Source: Ignavibacteria bacterium
GTDB taxonomy: Bacteria > Bacteroidota > Ignavibacteria > Tepidaquicellales > OLB5
Assembly (NCBI GenBank): GCA_026417195.1
Contig: JAOADS010000050.1
Coordinates: 1 to 12,050 of the forward strand
Direction of reading: 5' to 3'
Length of the DNA: 12,050 nt
The first letter of the stretch is position 1, and each line of letters begins with the position of its first letter. A model generated the notes under the pieces. That model ran no database searches and was not told where the DNA came from. It was given only the letters and a program-made list of their open reading frames with translations. The position numbers were made by a program, and so were the translations under genes. Below, piece by piece: positions 1 through 6,783 of the stretch.

Positions 1-54
1 AGTGATTCTCAATTACTGGATTTATTAAAAAAAGTACTTGGGTAGTAAAAATTT

Positions 55-1002
55 TTACGGTGTGTTGCTGTAAATAATTGTCCCGTTTTCCCCTACGGCC
101 CATGCATAGTTTAACCCGTAGAAGAAAATTTTCCTCAGATAATTTGAAGTAACAGTCTGGATTTTCGTCCAGGTTAACCCTCCGTTAGTGCTTTTGATGA
201 TTGTTCCGTAATCACCCACTACATATCCGGTTTGGTTATTTTTAAAATAAACGGAACTTAAAACATAGTTTGTGCCGGAATTAAGTGTTATCCAGTTGTT
301 TCCTGAATTGGTAGTTTTTATAACTCTTCCGTTCTGACCGCATGAATAACCGGTGAAGGTATCATGGAAATATATGGAGTAAAGATTATCCGTTATCCCT
401 GAGTAAATTGTAAACCAGAAGTTTCCTCCGTCATTTGAATAATAAATATTTCCGCCTACAGCAGACACATAGAGTTCTGATGAATTCGGCACTCTACAAA
501 TTCCAAGAAGATCAAGAGATGTTGGAGTGGTAACACTGAACCAGTTACTCCCGCTGTCAGTGGATTTTATTATAACTCCCTGATAACCTGCAGCGATTAA
601 TGTAGTTTGGTCAGTGAAAGTTACTGATGTAAGTAATGTATTCACCGGCGTGTTGGCAATATTCCAGGTATTACCTTCATCTGTTGTTTTTATAACGGTG
701 CCGTTAAAGCCAACTGCAACTCCGTTATTATTACCGGTAAATATTACTGAATAAAGGTTTTGACCTGATAGCCCACTGTTTCTCGGCTGCCAGTTAATTC
801 CTCCATCTGTTGTTTTAAGTATAGTTGAATTATTCCCAACTGCAAATCCTGTTAAATTATCAAGGAAAAAAACAGATTTCAGGTTAGCACTTACTCCACT
901 GTTTTGTATGTACCAGCCAGAATCCGGAGGCGGGTCGTTAATTGTAACATCCTTACAAGATAAAATTAAAAAAGCTAATAAGACGATAGAATATCTAAAC
1001 AT
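55..1002 (-). CDS. Ycf48-like seven-bladed beta-propeller lipoprotein
   Basis: The 315-residue protein starts with a lipoprotein signal: a short hydrophobic stretch ends in ILSC with Cys16 as the likely lipidated residue, followed by Lys-Asp. The rest is seven tandem repeats of about 42 residues. Each ends in a variant of G-x-x-G-T-I-I-K-(T/S)-T-(D/N)-G-G-x-x-W, the pattern of BNR/Ycf48-type propellers. The fourth repeat is the most diverged (NIYYSNDGGNFW), and the last stops after GTIIYSNTP. Seven repeats fit one closed seven-bladed propeller with nothing else in the protein. In photosynthetic organisms Ycf48 assists photosystem II assembly. In heterotrophic Bacteroidota/Chlorobiota such proteins are usually unassigned envelope or secreted proteins, so I infer no specific role. 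The gene lies behind a terminator and so probably has its own promoter; a TACATTG sequence on the minus strand (1023-1029) is a weak candidate. The start is ATG without a Shine-Dalgarno sequence. The window ends 54 bases beyond the stop. Confidence 0.85.
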   Translation of the reverse strand: MFRYSIVLLAFLILSCKDVTINDPPPDSGWYIQNSGVSANLKSVFFLDNLTGFAVGNNSTILKTTDGGINWQPRNSGLSGQNLYSVIFTGNNNGVAVGFNGTVIKTTDEGNTWNIANTPVNTLLTSVTFTDQTTLIAAGYQGVIIKSTDSGSNWFSVTTPTSLDLLGICRVPNSSELYVSAVGGNIYYSNDGGNFWFTIYSGITDNLYSIYFHDTFTGYSCGQNGRVIKTTNSGNNWITLNSGTNYVLSSVYFKNNQTGYVVGDYGTIIKSTNGGLTWTKIQTVTSNYLRKIFFYGLNYAWAVGENGTIIYSNTP

Positions 1003-1048
1003 TCTTAATATTGTTCTAAATTCAATGTAAATTTAATATTAGTTTATA

Positions 1049-1092
1049 TAAAAAAATAGTCCCCGCCTTTAGTGAATTAAAAAGACGGGGAC
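1049..1092 (-). terminator. Rho-independent terminator downstream of rlpA
   Basis: Arms at 1059-1070 and 1081-1092 pair over 12 positions (GTCCCCG, one C/A mismatch, then CTTT with AAAG) around a 10-base loop. On the minus strand the hairpin is followed by TA and a run of seven T residues (1056-1050). It lies 23 bases after the rlpA stop and is oriented to end rlpA transcription before the lipoprotein gene. The GC-rich stem stands out strongly from the AT-rich surroundings. Confidence 0.88.
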
Positions 1093-1104
1093 AGTTTAAA
1101 CTGT
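1091..1104. repeat. 14-bp perfect palindrome ACAGTTTAAACTGT
   Basis: This is a perfect palindrome without a spacer. It abuts and overlaps by two bases the upstream arm of the terminator hairpin, between that hairpin and the rlpA stop codon. It could be a protein-binding site, a chance match in AT-rich DNA, or an extension of the terminator structure. No function is assigned. Confidence 0.4.
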
Positions 1105-1114
1105 ACGTCAGTGC

Positions 1115-2104
1115 TTATGAACCTATAGTGACTAATTTAGGCTTATATTTAAGTTTGTATAACTTGCTCAAATCTTTCTTGGCAGATTTATGTTTTTCAT
1201 AAAGTCCAACCAGAACCTTATACGTAGTTGTCTTTGTCATAGTTTTATTATCGGTTACTATTATCTCCTCAAGATAAATGGTTTTAAAACCATCTCTTTC
1301 AACTCTGCCAATTAACCTGTCAGCTAAGGATTTATCATCAAATGTTCCGATTTCTATTGATAAACCTTTTATAACTGCAGGTTGGTTGGAAAGGTCATAG
1401 AACCTAACCAGAGAGTCAATTTCAGGTAACAGCTGATAGAGATTTGATTCTTTTTTCTTATCTTCATCGGTCTTCGGAGTGATTACCTTGATTTTGAGAT
1501 TACCATTTGTTTTCAGATTTTTGTTTAGTTCAAAATCTTCGGTTGATCCCTCATCTGTCTGGAACTCAACGAAGATTTTAGATTCAGCCATCACCTGATT
1601 GTCAAATAATTCCTGTGTTTTGAATTCATTTGTGTCGATAGTGCTTAAATCAATCTTTTCATTCGGGTCTATGCCTTGTTTGAGCAATTCAGCTTCCTCC
1701 TCAGTTATCTGCTCGATTTTTACCTGCGCAGTACCTCCCATCCCAATTGCATCTTTAGCTGCTCTTGAAAGGTCGATAATGCGTCCTCTTATATAGGGAC
1801 CTCTGTCATTAATCCTAACAACAGTCCAGAGATTGTTTTCAAGATTTGTTACCTTTAGGAGGGTATTAAATGGTAAGGTTTTGTGAGCAGCAGTCATTTC
1901 ATAGGTGTTAAACCGTTCTCCGTTTGCGGTTTTTCTCCCATGAAATCCGGGGCCATACCACGAAGCCTCACCGATTTCAACAAACCTTGAACCGGCAGGA
2001 TCTCTGTCTTTATTAGGATCGTTATGACTATCTGCGCCAGTAAGCACGAGTTGTACAGTTAAAAAAGAGATAAACAACAAGATTCTTGTTTTAAACAATA
2101 GCAT
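1115..2104 (-). CDS. rlpA: RlpA-like septal ring lytic transglycosylase with SPOR-like domain
   Basis: The 329-residue protein has a signal peptide (about 1-24, no lipobox cysteine) and should act in the periplasm on peptidoglycan. Residues about 42-133 form the RlpA double-psi beta-barrel: ASWYGPGFHGRKTANGE (47-63), TAAHKTLPFNT (71-81) and RINDRGPY (97-104). His74 and Asp100 match the residues known to be needed for lytic transglycosylase activity in characterised RlpA. A charged linker (about 135-225) follows. The C-terminal segment (about 247-325) has the SPOR pattern, IEIGTF-x-A near its start and YKVLVGLY near its end. SPOR domains bind glycan strands stripped of stem peptides at division sites. 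An AAGGAG sequence directly abuts the ATG. A TTG at codon 3 (2098-2096) would have an ideal six-base spacing, so the true start may be two codons later. The gene is followed by a terminator and probably has its own promoter in the 205-base gap upstream. Confidence 0.9.
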   Translation of the reverse strand: MLLFKTRILLFISFLTVQLVLTGADSHNDPNKDRDPAGSRFVEIGEASWYGPGFHGRKTANGERFNTYEMTAAHKTLPFNTLLKVTNLENNLWTVVRINDRGPYIRGRIIDLSRAAKDAIGMGGTAQVKIEQITEEEAELLKQGIDPNEKIDLSTIDTNEFKTQELFDNQVMAESKIFVEFQTDEGSTEDFELNKNLKTNGNLKIKVITPKTDEDKKKESNLYQLLPEIDSLVRFYDLSNQPAVIKGLSIEIGTFDDKSLADRLIGRVERDGFKTIYLEEIIVTDNKTMTKTTTYKVLVGLYEKHKSAKKDLSKLYKLKYKPKLVTIGS

Positions 2105-2188
2105 CTCCTTTCCGTTTAGTTAATAAATAAATTCTGTCCATTAAACAACATAACATAATTCAACACAACAACGGACAGTAGCTCTGGT

Positions 2189-2206
2189 GTATTGATCAAA
2201 CAATAC
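2189..2206. repeat. Small inverted repeat GTATTG/CAATAC upstream of rlpA
   Basis: Six-base arms (2189-2194 and 2201-2206) enclose a six-base loop. GGAC at 2173-2176 could also pair with GTCC at 2207-2210, leaving a 12-base bulge on one side. The repeat lies in the 205-base gap between ilvE and rlpA, about 85 bases before the rlpA start. It could be a leader structure or an operator. No T-run follows it on either strand, so it is not a typical terminator. Confidence 0.3.
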
Positions 2207-2228
2207 GTCCTGAGTCTTCTCTTTTTTA

Positions 2229-2261
2229 TTTTTCGGATCTTACTGCTTTGAGATCCAAAAA
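2229..2261. repeat. Inverted repeat after ilvE, possible mRNA 3' structure
   Basis: GGATCT (2235-2240) and AGATCC (2251-2256) pair around a 10-base loop. The stem continues as TTTTT (2229-2233) with AAAAA (2257-2261), with one unpaired C at 2234. It lies about 50-80 bases after the ilvE stop, where a terminator would be expected. However, on the minus strand the bases after the stem are A-rich, not T-rich, so it lacks the usual U-tract. Confidence 0.35.
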
Positions 2262-2309
2262 CTTGTTAAAAGAACAAAAAAACTTTTATTATAAATCTGT
2301 CTGGATTTA

Positions 2310-3248
2310 TTATCCTGCTGTAATATTTTCCATAGAAAAAATTCTTTCTTTCCCGTCTATGAAAGTAAGCCAGCCATACTTATCGTTACCGTTTCTTACA
2401 ATATCAAAAAAAGCCCTTTGGAGTTCTTTGGTTATTTTACCCGGTGTACCGTCACCAATAATTGTTTTATCAACAGACCGTATGGGAGTAATTTCGGCAG
2501 CTGTGCCGGTAAAAAATATCTCATCAGCTATGTAAAGGATCTCTCTCATGATATTTCCTTCTTTTACTTCATAACCTAAATCAGCTGCAAGTTTCATTAC
2601 TGACTTTCTTGTTACTCCTGCAAGTATGGAGTTGTTTATACCGGGAGTATAGATAATATTTTCGTGAACTAGGAAAATATTTTCTCCGCTGCCTTCGCTT
2701 ATATATCCTCCTGAATCAAGAGCGATTCCTTCTGAAAAACCATTGGTGATTGCTTCCATCTTAATTAACTGGCTATTCATGTAAGCTCCGCCTATTTTCG
2801 CCATAGTCGGCATAGTATCTGGGGAACTTCTCCTCCAGGAAGACACACAAACATCAATTCCGCTTTCAATTGCGCCCTTACCTAAATATGATCCCCATTC
2901 ATATGCAGCTATTGTAAGTTCAACAGGGTTATTCAAAGGATTTACATTCAGATCGTCATATCCTCTGTATGCTATAGGTCTGATGTAACATGCTTCTAAT
3001 CCGTTTTCCTTTATTGTATCTATTATAGCTTCACAGATTTCCTCATATGAATAAGGTATTTCAGCTCTGAAAACTCTGGCAGAGAAAATCAGTCTTTTTA
3101 CATGTTCATCAAGCCTGAATATTGCAGAACCTCTGGCAGTCTTATAGCAACGTATTCCTTCAAAAAATGAAGAGCCGTAGTGTATTACATGTGAAAGTAC
3201 ATGGATTTTAGCGTCGTCCCAGTTAACGAACTTGCCGTTCATCCACAT
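2310..3248 (-). CDS. ilvE: Branched-chain amino acid aminotransferase
   Basis: This is a 312-residue fold-type IV PLP aminotransferase that swaps amino groups between Val/Leu/Ile and 2-oxoglutarate/glutamate in the cytoplasm. It is the last step of branched-chain amino acid synthesis and the first of their breakdown. Family marks run the whole length: HYGSSFFEGIRCY (23-35), MAKIGGAYMNSQ with the likely PLP-binding Lys151, EGSGENIFLV (185-194) and GTAAEITPIRSVD (248-260). The last of these separates IlvE from D-amino acid aminotransferase and aminodeoxychorismate lyase relatives. The length is normal. The ATG start gives the usual N-terminus (MWMNGKFVNWDDAK). An AGG eight bases upstream is only a weak Shine-Dalgarno. 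The gene follows the GNAT-like gene by 23 bases on the same strand, so the two are probably co-transcribed. No classical terminator follows. Confidence 0.95.
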   Translation of the reverse strand: MWMNGKFVNWDDAKIHVLSHVIHYGSSFFEGIRCYKTARGSAIFRLDEHVKRLIFSARVFRAEIPYSYEEICEAIIDTIKENGLEACYIRPIAYRGYDDLNVNPLNNPVELTIAAYEWGSYLGKGAIESGIDVCVSSWRRSSPDTMPTMAKIGGAYMNSQLIKMEAITNGFSEGIALDSGGYISEGSGENIFLVHENIIYTPGINNSILAGVTRKSVMKLAADLGYEVKEGNIMREILYIADEIFFTGTAAEITPIRSVDKTIIGDGTPGKITKELQRAFFDIVRNGNDKYGWLTFIDGKERIFSMENITAG

Positions 3249-3271
3249 TTAATCAACCTGTTTTACAGCCA

Positions 3272-4399
3272 TTAGAATAAGTTTTTTTCGTAAATCCTGT
3301 ATTTTTTGTAAATGTATGCACCTAATTTTTCCGCAGTCATTACCATAGGCATATTATCTTCCAGTACCCAGGATATTTCTGCACCTTTATACCCGTTTTT
3401 TACACCGTTTTTTATTGTTTCAAGATAAAAAACTGAATCTATACCGCGCTTCTGATATTCTGGTTTGACTCCCATTATGATTACTCTCAATAAATCTATT
3501 TTCTTCTTAGCGGTAATTAATTTTATAAATCCAAATGGTAAAACTCTTCCGTTTAGTTTTTTTAATACCTGATTGAAGTCTGGTAATGATAAACTGAATC
3601 CAGCCGGTTTGCCGTTAACCTCAGCGAAAATTACTAATTCCGGATCAACAACCATTTTAAGAGAATCTGCCATATAATCAAACTCCTCAGTTGTAAGAGG
3701 TACAAAACCCCAGTTATTTTCCCATGCGCTGTTATATATTTCCTCTATCTTTCTTACTTCATTGTTTAAGTCTTTCATATTAATAAAACGTGTAGTTACA
3801 TCAGATCTCTTTTTAATTAATTCAGCCATACGTTCAAGTTTATTCATTACCTTTTCATCCTTTATGACTTCAGCGGGTATATAATAAGCATAAAGGTCTT
3901 TTGCTTTTTTAAGCCCGTATTTTTCTGCAAAATCAAGATAGTACTTAGGATTATATGGCATCATAAGAACTGGTGAAGAGTCAAAGCCTTCTAACAAAAA
4001 TCCCATCTCATCATTGGTGGATGGATTTACAGGTCCGTAAACTTTATCCAAGCCTTTGTCATTTATCCACTGACAAGCTGTATCTAAAAGCAGGTCAGCA
4101 ACATCCTGATCATTTTCACATTCAAAGAATCCAAAGAATCCAGCCTTGTCTTTATGGAAATTATTGTGATTATTATTTTTTATTGCAGCAATTCTGCCTG
4201 CAAACCTTCCGTTTTTTTCTGCTATAAATAACTGAATTTCTGAATGTTTAAAGAACGGATTTCTCTTCGGATCAAGATTTTTTCTTACATCAAATATCAG
4301 GGGTGGCACCCAGTATTCATTACCCTTATATATACTCCACGGAAGTTTTATGAATTCCATCAGGTCACGATTATCTGCAACAGTGCGTATTTTTAGCAT
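3272..4399 (-). CDS. Tandem GNAT-like N-acetyltransferase family protein, function unknown
   Basis: The 375-residue cytoplasmic protein has no signal peptide or membrane segment. The C-terminal part (about 255-372) is a recognisable GNAT domain: LVIFAEVNGKPAGFSLSLPD resembles strands 2-3, VIIMGVKPEYQKRGID (307-321) resembles the acetyl-CoA-binding motif A, and EISWVLEDNMPMVMTAEKLG with YKKYRIYEK (341-372) resembles motif B. The motif A consensus Q/R-x-x-G-x-G/A is incomplete, with Asp321 at the last position. The N-terminal part (about 1-175) also looks GNAT-like: FIAEKNGRFAGRIAAI (58-73), then GFFGFFEC, an acidic helix, and YGPVNPSTNDEMG (121-133). The protein may therefore be an old internal duplication in which one half has lost catalysis. 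It matches a conserved family that I know only as uncharacterised N-acetyltransferases, and I cannot name a substrate. The gene is the first of a likely two-gene operon with ilvE. The ATG has no Shine-Dalgarno sequence. A TATATTG at minus-strand 4455-4449 is a weak promoter candidate. Confidence 0.8.
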   Translation of the reverse strand: MLKIRTVADNRDLMEFIKLPWSIYKGNEYWVPPLIFDVRKNLDPKRNPFFKHSEIQLFIAEKNGRFAGRIAAIKNNNHNNFHKDKAGFFGFFECENDQDVADLLLDTACQWINDKGLDKVYGPVNPSTNDEMGFLLEGFDSSPVLMMPYNPKYYLDFAEKYGLKKAKDLYAYYIPAEVIKDEKVMNKLERMAELIKKRSDVTTRFINMKDLNNEVRKIEEIYNSAWENNWGFVPLTTEEFDYMADSLKMVVDPELVIFAEVNGKPAGFSLSLPDFNQVLKKLNGRVLPFGFIKLITAKKKIDLLRVIIMGVKPEYQKRGIDSVFYLETIKNGVKNGYKGAEISWVLEDNMPMVMTAEKLGAYIYKKYRIYEKNLF

Positions 4400-4509
4400 A
4401 TAGTTTCTGAAATTAGCAATATCCCGAAATTATCCGATGGAGATTTCACAATATATCAATTTATTTTTTAACTTACAATTAATTTTTTTATGCTGGAAGG
4501 ATGTGTTAA

Positions 4510-5151
4510 TTAATGATTATAATTCTTTTCAGGGCTGAGAATTTTAGCTAAGTATTTCCCAATTATGTCAAATTCTATATTAACCGAGTCTCCTAATGCA
4601 GATTTTTGTAAATTTGTATGTTTCAGAGTAAAAGGTATTACTGATATCTTGATCATGAAGTTCTTCTTTTCCGGAGGATTTATGTCTGCAACAGTAAGAC
4701 TGACTCCGTTTACAGCAATTGATCCGGTAGGGACTACGAGGGTATAAAACTTTGAAGGTACCTTGATCCATAACACTAAATTATCTGACTTCTGGGATTT
4801 TTTTCTTTTAGACTCAACAATTGAATTAATCTTCCCTGTGCAATCGACATGCCCGTAAACAAAATGACCGCCTATTTTATCTCCTGCCCTGAGTGAGGTT
4901 TCAAGATTAACTTCATCTCCGATTTCAAGGCTCCCGAGGGTTGTTTTTTTCAGCGTTTCATGGACTGATATAAATTCAAAACCTGTGTTGTCTTTTGAAA
5001 TTACGGTCTGGCATACTCCGTTAACTGATATGCTGTCTGATATGCTGATTTTCCTGATTAATTTTTTGCATTCAATCCTGAACCTTAAACCTTCGTTTAT
5101 TTTTTTGCAGGATCGTATTATTCCGACTGATTCTATTATTCCTGTGAACAT
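4510..5151 (-). CDS. ribE: Riboflavin synthase, alpha subunit type
   Basis: This 213-residue enzyme dismutates two molecules of 6,7-dimethyl-8-ribityllumazine to riboflavin and 5-amino-6-ribitylaminouracil (EC 2.5.1.9). It shows the family's internal duplication of two lumazine-binding barrels: residues 1-95 start with MFTGIIESVG and carry VNGVCQTV (43-50), while residues about 96-203 start with HFVYGHVD and carry VNGVSLTV (147-154). The junction NLETSLRAGDKIGGH (82-96) is typical. The length is normal, and the short tail after residue 203 is probably disordered. The start codon shares one base with the ribD stop (TAATG), so translation is probably coupled and no ribosome binding site is needed. 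The symbol follows the Bacillus convention; the E. coli counterpart is ribC. The 110 bases after it carry no clear terminator. Confidence 0.96.
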   Translation of the reverse strand: MFTGIIESVGIIRSCKKINEGLRFRIECKKLIRKISISDSISVNGVCQTVISKDNTGFEFISVHETLKKTTLGSLEIGDEVNLETSLRAGDKIGGHFVYGHVDCTGKINSIVESKRKKSQKSDNLVLWIKVPSKFYTLVVPTGSIAVNGVSLTVADINPPEKKNFMIKISVIPFTLKHTNLQKSALGDSVNIEFDIIGKYLAKILSPEKNYNH

Positions 5152-6224
5152 TATTTTAAGAGGTTAATTAAAATATCTTTTCCAAAATTATGGCAGCTTA
5201 TTTCTTTAAAATTTTCAAGACTGGCTTTGACAGTAAATGAATTCAATCCGTTACCCATAATCCTTGGAGACTGGAAAATCATAATTTCATCATAAAGTTT
5301 ATTTCTTATAAACTCAGATGCTGTAAAACTACCGCCTTCAACCATTAAGCTTGCTATACCAAGTTCTTTGACTTTCCTCATGGCATCTTCAAGGTCAATT
5401 AATTTTTTTTTCGTTTTGCAAGTAATAATTTTAATACCTTTTTTTGTGTATTTCGACTTTTCAGCTATTGAATCTGAAGAGGTAAGGATTATGGTTTTAT
5501 ATCTATATTTATCAGAAAAAATTTTTTTCCTTATATCAAGAGAAAGATTTCTGCTGATTATTATTCTGAATGGATTCCTACCCTTAACGTGTCTTACTGT
5601 AAGAGAGGGATTGTCTTTGTTTAATGTATTTGATCCGATAAGAACAGCATCTATCTTTGATCTTATCAGGTGAACGAATTTTCTTGATTCGTATGATGAG
5701 ATCCATTTCGAATTACCTTTTTCATCTGCAATCTTACCGTCAAGTGTTTGAGCAATTTTAATAATAACATACGGCAGGCCGGTTCTTATATACTTAAAAA
5801 AGAATCGGTTCAGATGTTGGCATAAGTCTTGCAAAACTCCGCTTTTTACCTTAATCCCTTTTTCCTTTAGAATTTTTATACCTTTTCCGGACACTAAAGA
5901 ATTCGGGTCTTCTGATCCTATTATCACTTCTTTTATTCCGGAAGAAATTATCATATCAGTGCAAGGGGGAGTTTTGCCGTGATGGCAGCATGGCTCGAGT
6001 GTGACGTACATGGATGCGCCTTTCAAGTTATAGCCTTTTCTGATTGCATCTTTTACGGCATTAACTTCAGCATGTGAGCCTCCGAATTTTCTGTGATATC
6101 CTTCACCTATTATCTTCCCGTTTTTAACTATAACACAGCCAACCATAGGATTGGGAGATACATAACCAGCTCCTTTAATCGCCAGTTCTATCGTTTTCAG
6201 AATGTGTTTTTCATGTCTGTTCAT
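5151..6224 (-). CDS. ribD: Bifunctional riboflavin deaminase/reductase RibD
   Basis: This 357-residue cytoplasmic enzyme carries out two successive riboflavin steps: deamination of diaminohydroxyphosphoribosylaminopyrimidine (EC 3.5.4.26), then NADPH reduction of the ribosyl side chain (EC 1.1.1.193). The N-terminal deaminase domain (1 to about 143) has SPNPMVGCVIV (23-33), HAE with His51 and Glu53, and PCCHHGKTPPC with Cys79 and Cys88 as the remaining zinc ligands. The reductase domain (about 145-357) has KIAQTLDGKIA, the segment DAVLIGSNTLNKDNPSLTVR, and VEGGSFTASEFI near residues 294-305. All expected active-site residues of the deaminase are present and the length is normal. The start overlaps the Nudix stop by four bases (ATGA), and the stop overlaps the ribE start by one, so the three genes form a tightly coupled operon. 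The product still needs dephosphorylation, then RibH and RibE; of these only RibE is encoded here. Confidence 0.96.
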   Translation of the reverse strand: MNRHEKHILKTIELAIKGAGYVSPNPMVGCVIVKNGKIIGEGYHRKFGGSHAEVNAVKDAIRKGYNLKGASMYVTLEPCCHHGKTPPCTDMIISSGIKEVIIGSEDPNSLVSGKGIKILKEKGIKVKSGVLQDLCQHLNRFFFKYIRTGLPYVIIKIAQTLDGKIADEKGNSKWISSYESRKFVHLIRSKIDAVLIGSNTLNKDNPSLTVRHVKGRNPFRIIISRNLSLDIRKKIFSDKYRYKTIILTSSDSIAEKSKYTKKGIKIITCKTKKKLIDLEDAMRKVKELGIASLMVEGGSFTASEFIRNKLYDEIMIFQSPRIMGNGLNSFTVKASLENFKEISCHNFGKDILINLLK

Positions 6225-6673
6225 ACTTCCGTTAATTTGGAGAAAAGTTCCTTTCTTGAAAGATACTTTTGGATGATCTTAAGGCTTTCAATCTGATTAG
6301 GCCAGTGGATCAGTTCACAAGCTTTATCAAAATCTAACCATCTGAATTCATCGTGTTCAGGAGATATTCTGACGTGATTGTTTTTAGGAAAAGTGAAAAA
6401 GACCGGGGACATACATATTAAATCAGATGATGCAAGGTAAAATGTATTTATTCTATGAATGCTGTAAATCTTATTTGGCTCAAGACCGGTTTCTTCATAC
6501 AGTTCCCTTATGATTGCACTTCTGGTTGATTCATTGTTCTCGACTGTGCCAGTTATCATCTGCCAGATACCCGGGTAAATCTTGTTCAGGTCAGAGCGTC
6601 TTAAGAGGAGACATTTCAGATTAATTTCATCTATTACATGTAGTTCAAAATATTTTGAGGTTATCTCCGGCAT
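6221..6673 (-). CDS. Nudix hydrolase in riboflavin operon (NudB-like)
   Basis: This 150-residue pyrophosphohydrolase has a perfect Nudix box at residues 42-64: Gly42, Glu48, then RELYEETGL (56-64), which matches GX5EX7REUXEEXGU with the metal-binding glutamates 60 and 61. The context GIWQMITGTVE, the later EFRWLDFDKA and a closing WPNQIESLKII resemble the dihydroneopterin triphosphate diphosphatase NudB of folate synthesis. That similarity is from memory and does not fix the substrate. Other possibilities are a nucleotide sanitiser or an enzyme acting on a pyrimidine or flavin intermediate. It is the first gene of the operon and overlaps ribD by four bases (ATGA), which suggests matched expression with RibD. 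The ATG has no Shine-Dalgarno sequence. The 110 bases upstream are shared with the divergent yqeY gene. Confidence 0.88.
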   Translation of the reverse strand: MPEITSKYFELHVIDEINLKCLLLRRSDLNKIYPGIWQMITGTVENNESTRSAIIRELYEETGLEPNKIYSIHRINTFYLASSDLICMSPVFFTFPKNNHVRISPEHDEFRWLDFDKACELIHWPNQIESLKIIQKYLSRKELFSKLTEV

Positions 6674-6767
6674 TTAATATACAAGTATGAAATTAAATAT
6701 TATAATTTTAAAGGACGAATTTGCAATCCTATGTAATTTTATATTTCATATTAGAAAGTATGTTAAT

Positions 6768-6775
6768 TATCTTTG
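6768..6775 (+). promoter_or_regulatory. TAnnTTTG -7 promoter element for yqeY operon
   Basis: TATCTTTG matches the Bacteroidota primary-sigma -7 consensus TAnnTTTG. A TTTC at 6744-6747, 20 bases upstream, is a three-of-four match to the -33 TTTG element. The box ends only eight bases before the yqeY ATG. If it is used, transcription should begin at or within a few bases of the start codon. Confidence 0.5.
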
Positions 6776-6783
6776 CATAAAAA

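Noticed and set aside
45..58. GTAAAAATTTTTAC palindrome at the lipoprotein gene stop, with a weak TACT/AGTA stem and T-run just beyond
   Set aside because: The palindrome is only A/T-rich with no loop, and the stem is four base pairs. This is too weak to call a terminator.
55..945. Tandem DNA repeat array in the lipoprotein gene
   Set aside because: The repeats are at protein level with diverged codons. There are no near-identical DNA units that would suggest recent expansion or a CRISPR array.
1599..2535. Plus-strand open frames antisense to rlpA and ilvE
   Set aside because: Both overlap well-supported genes (the second also runs into the gap upstream), show no family motifs and have no start signals, so they are shadows of the real coding frames.
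4400..4509. Terminator between the rib operon and the GNAT gene
   Set aside because: T-runs and A-runs exist but no stable GC-containing stem precedes them on the minus strand.
6674..6783. FMN riboswitch upstream of the riboflavin operon
   Set aside because: The gap to the divergent yqeY gene is only 110 bases, AT-rich and without the conserved GC-rich helices of the RFN element.
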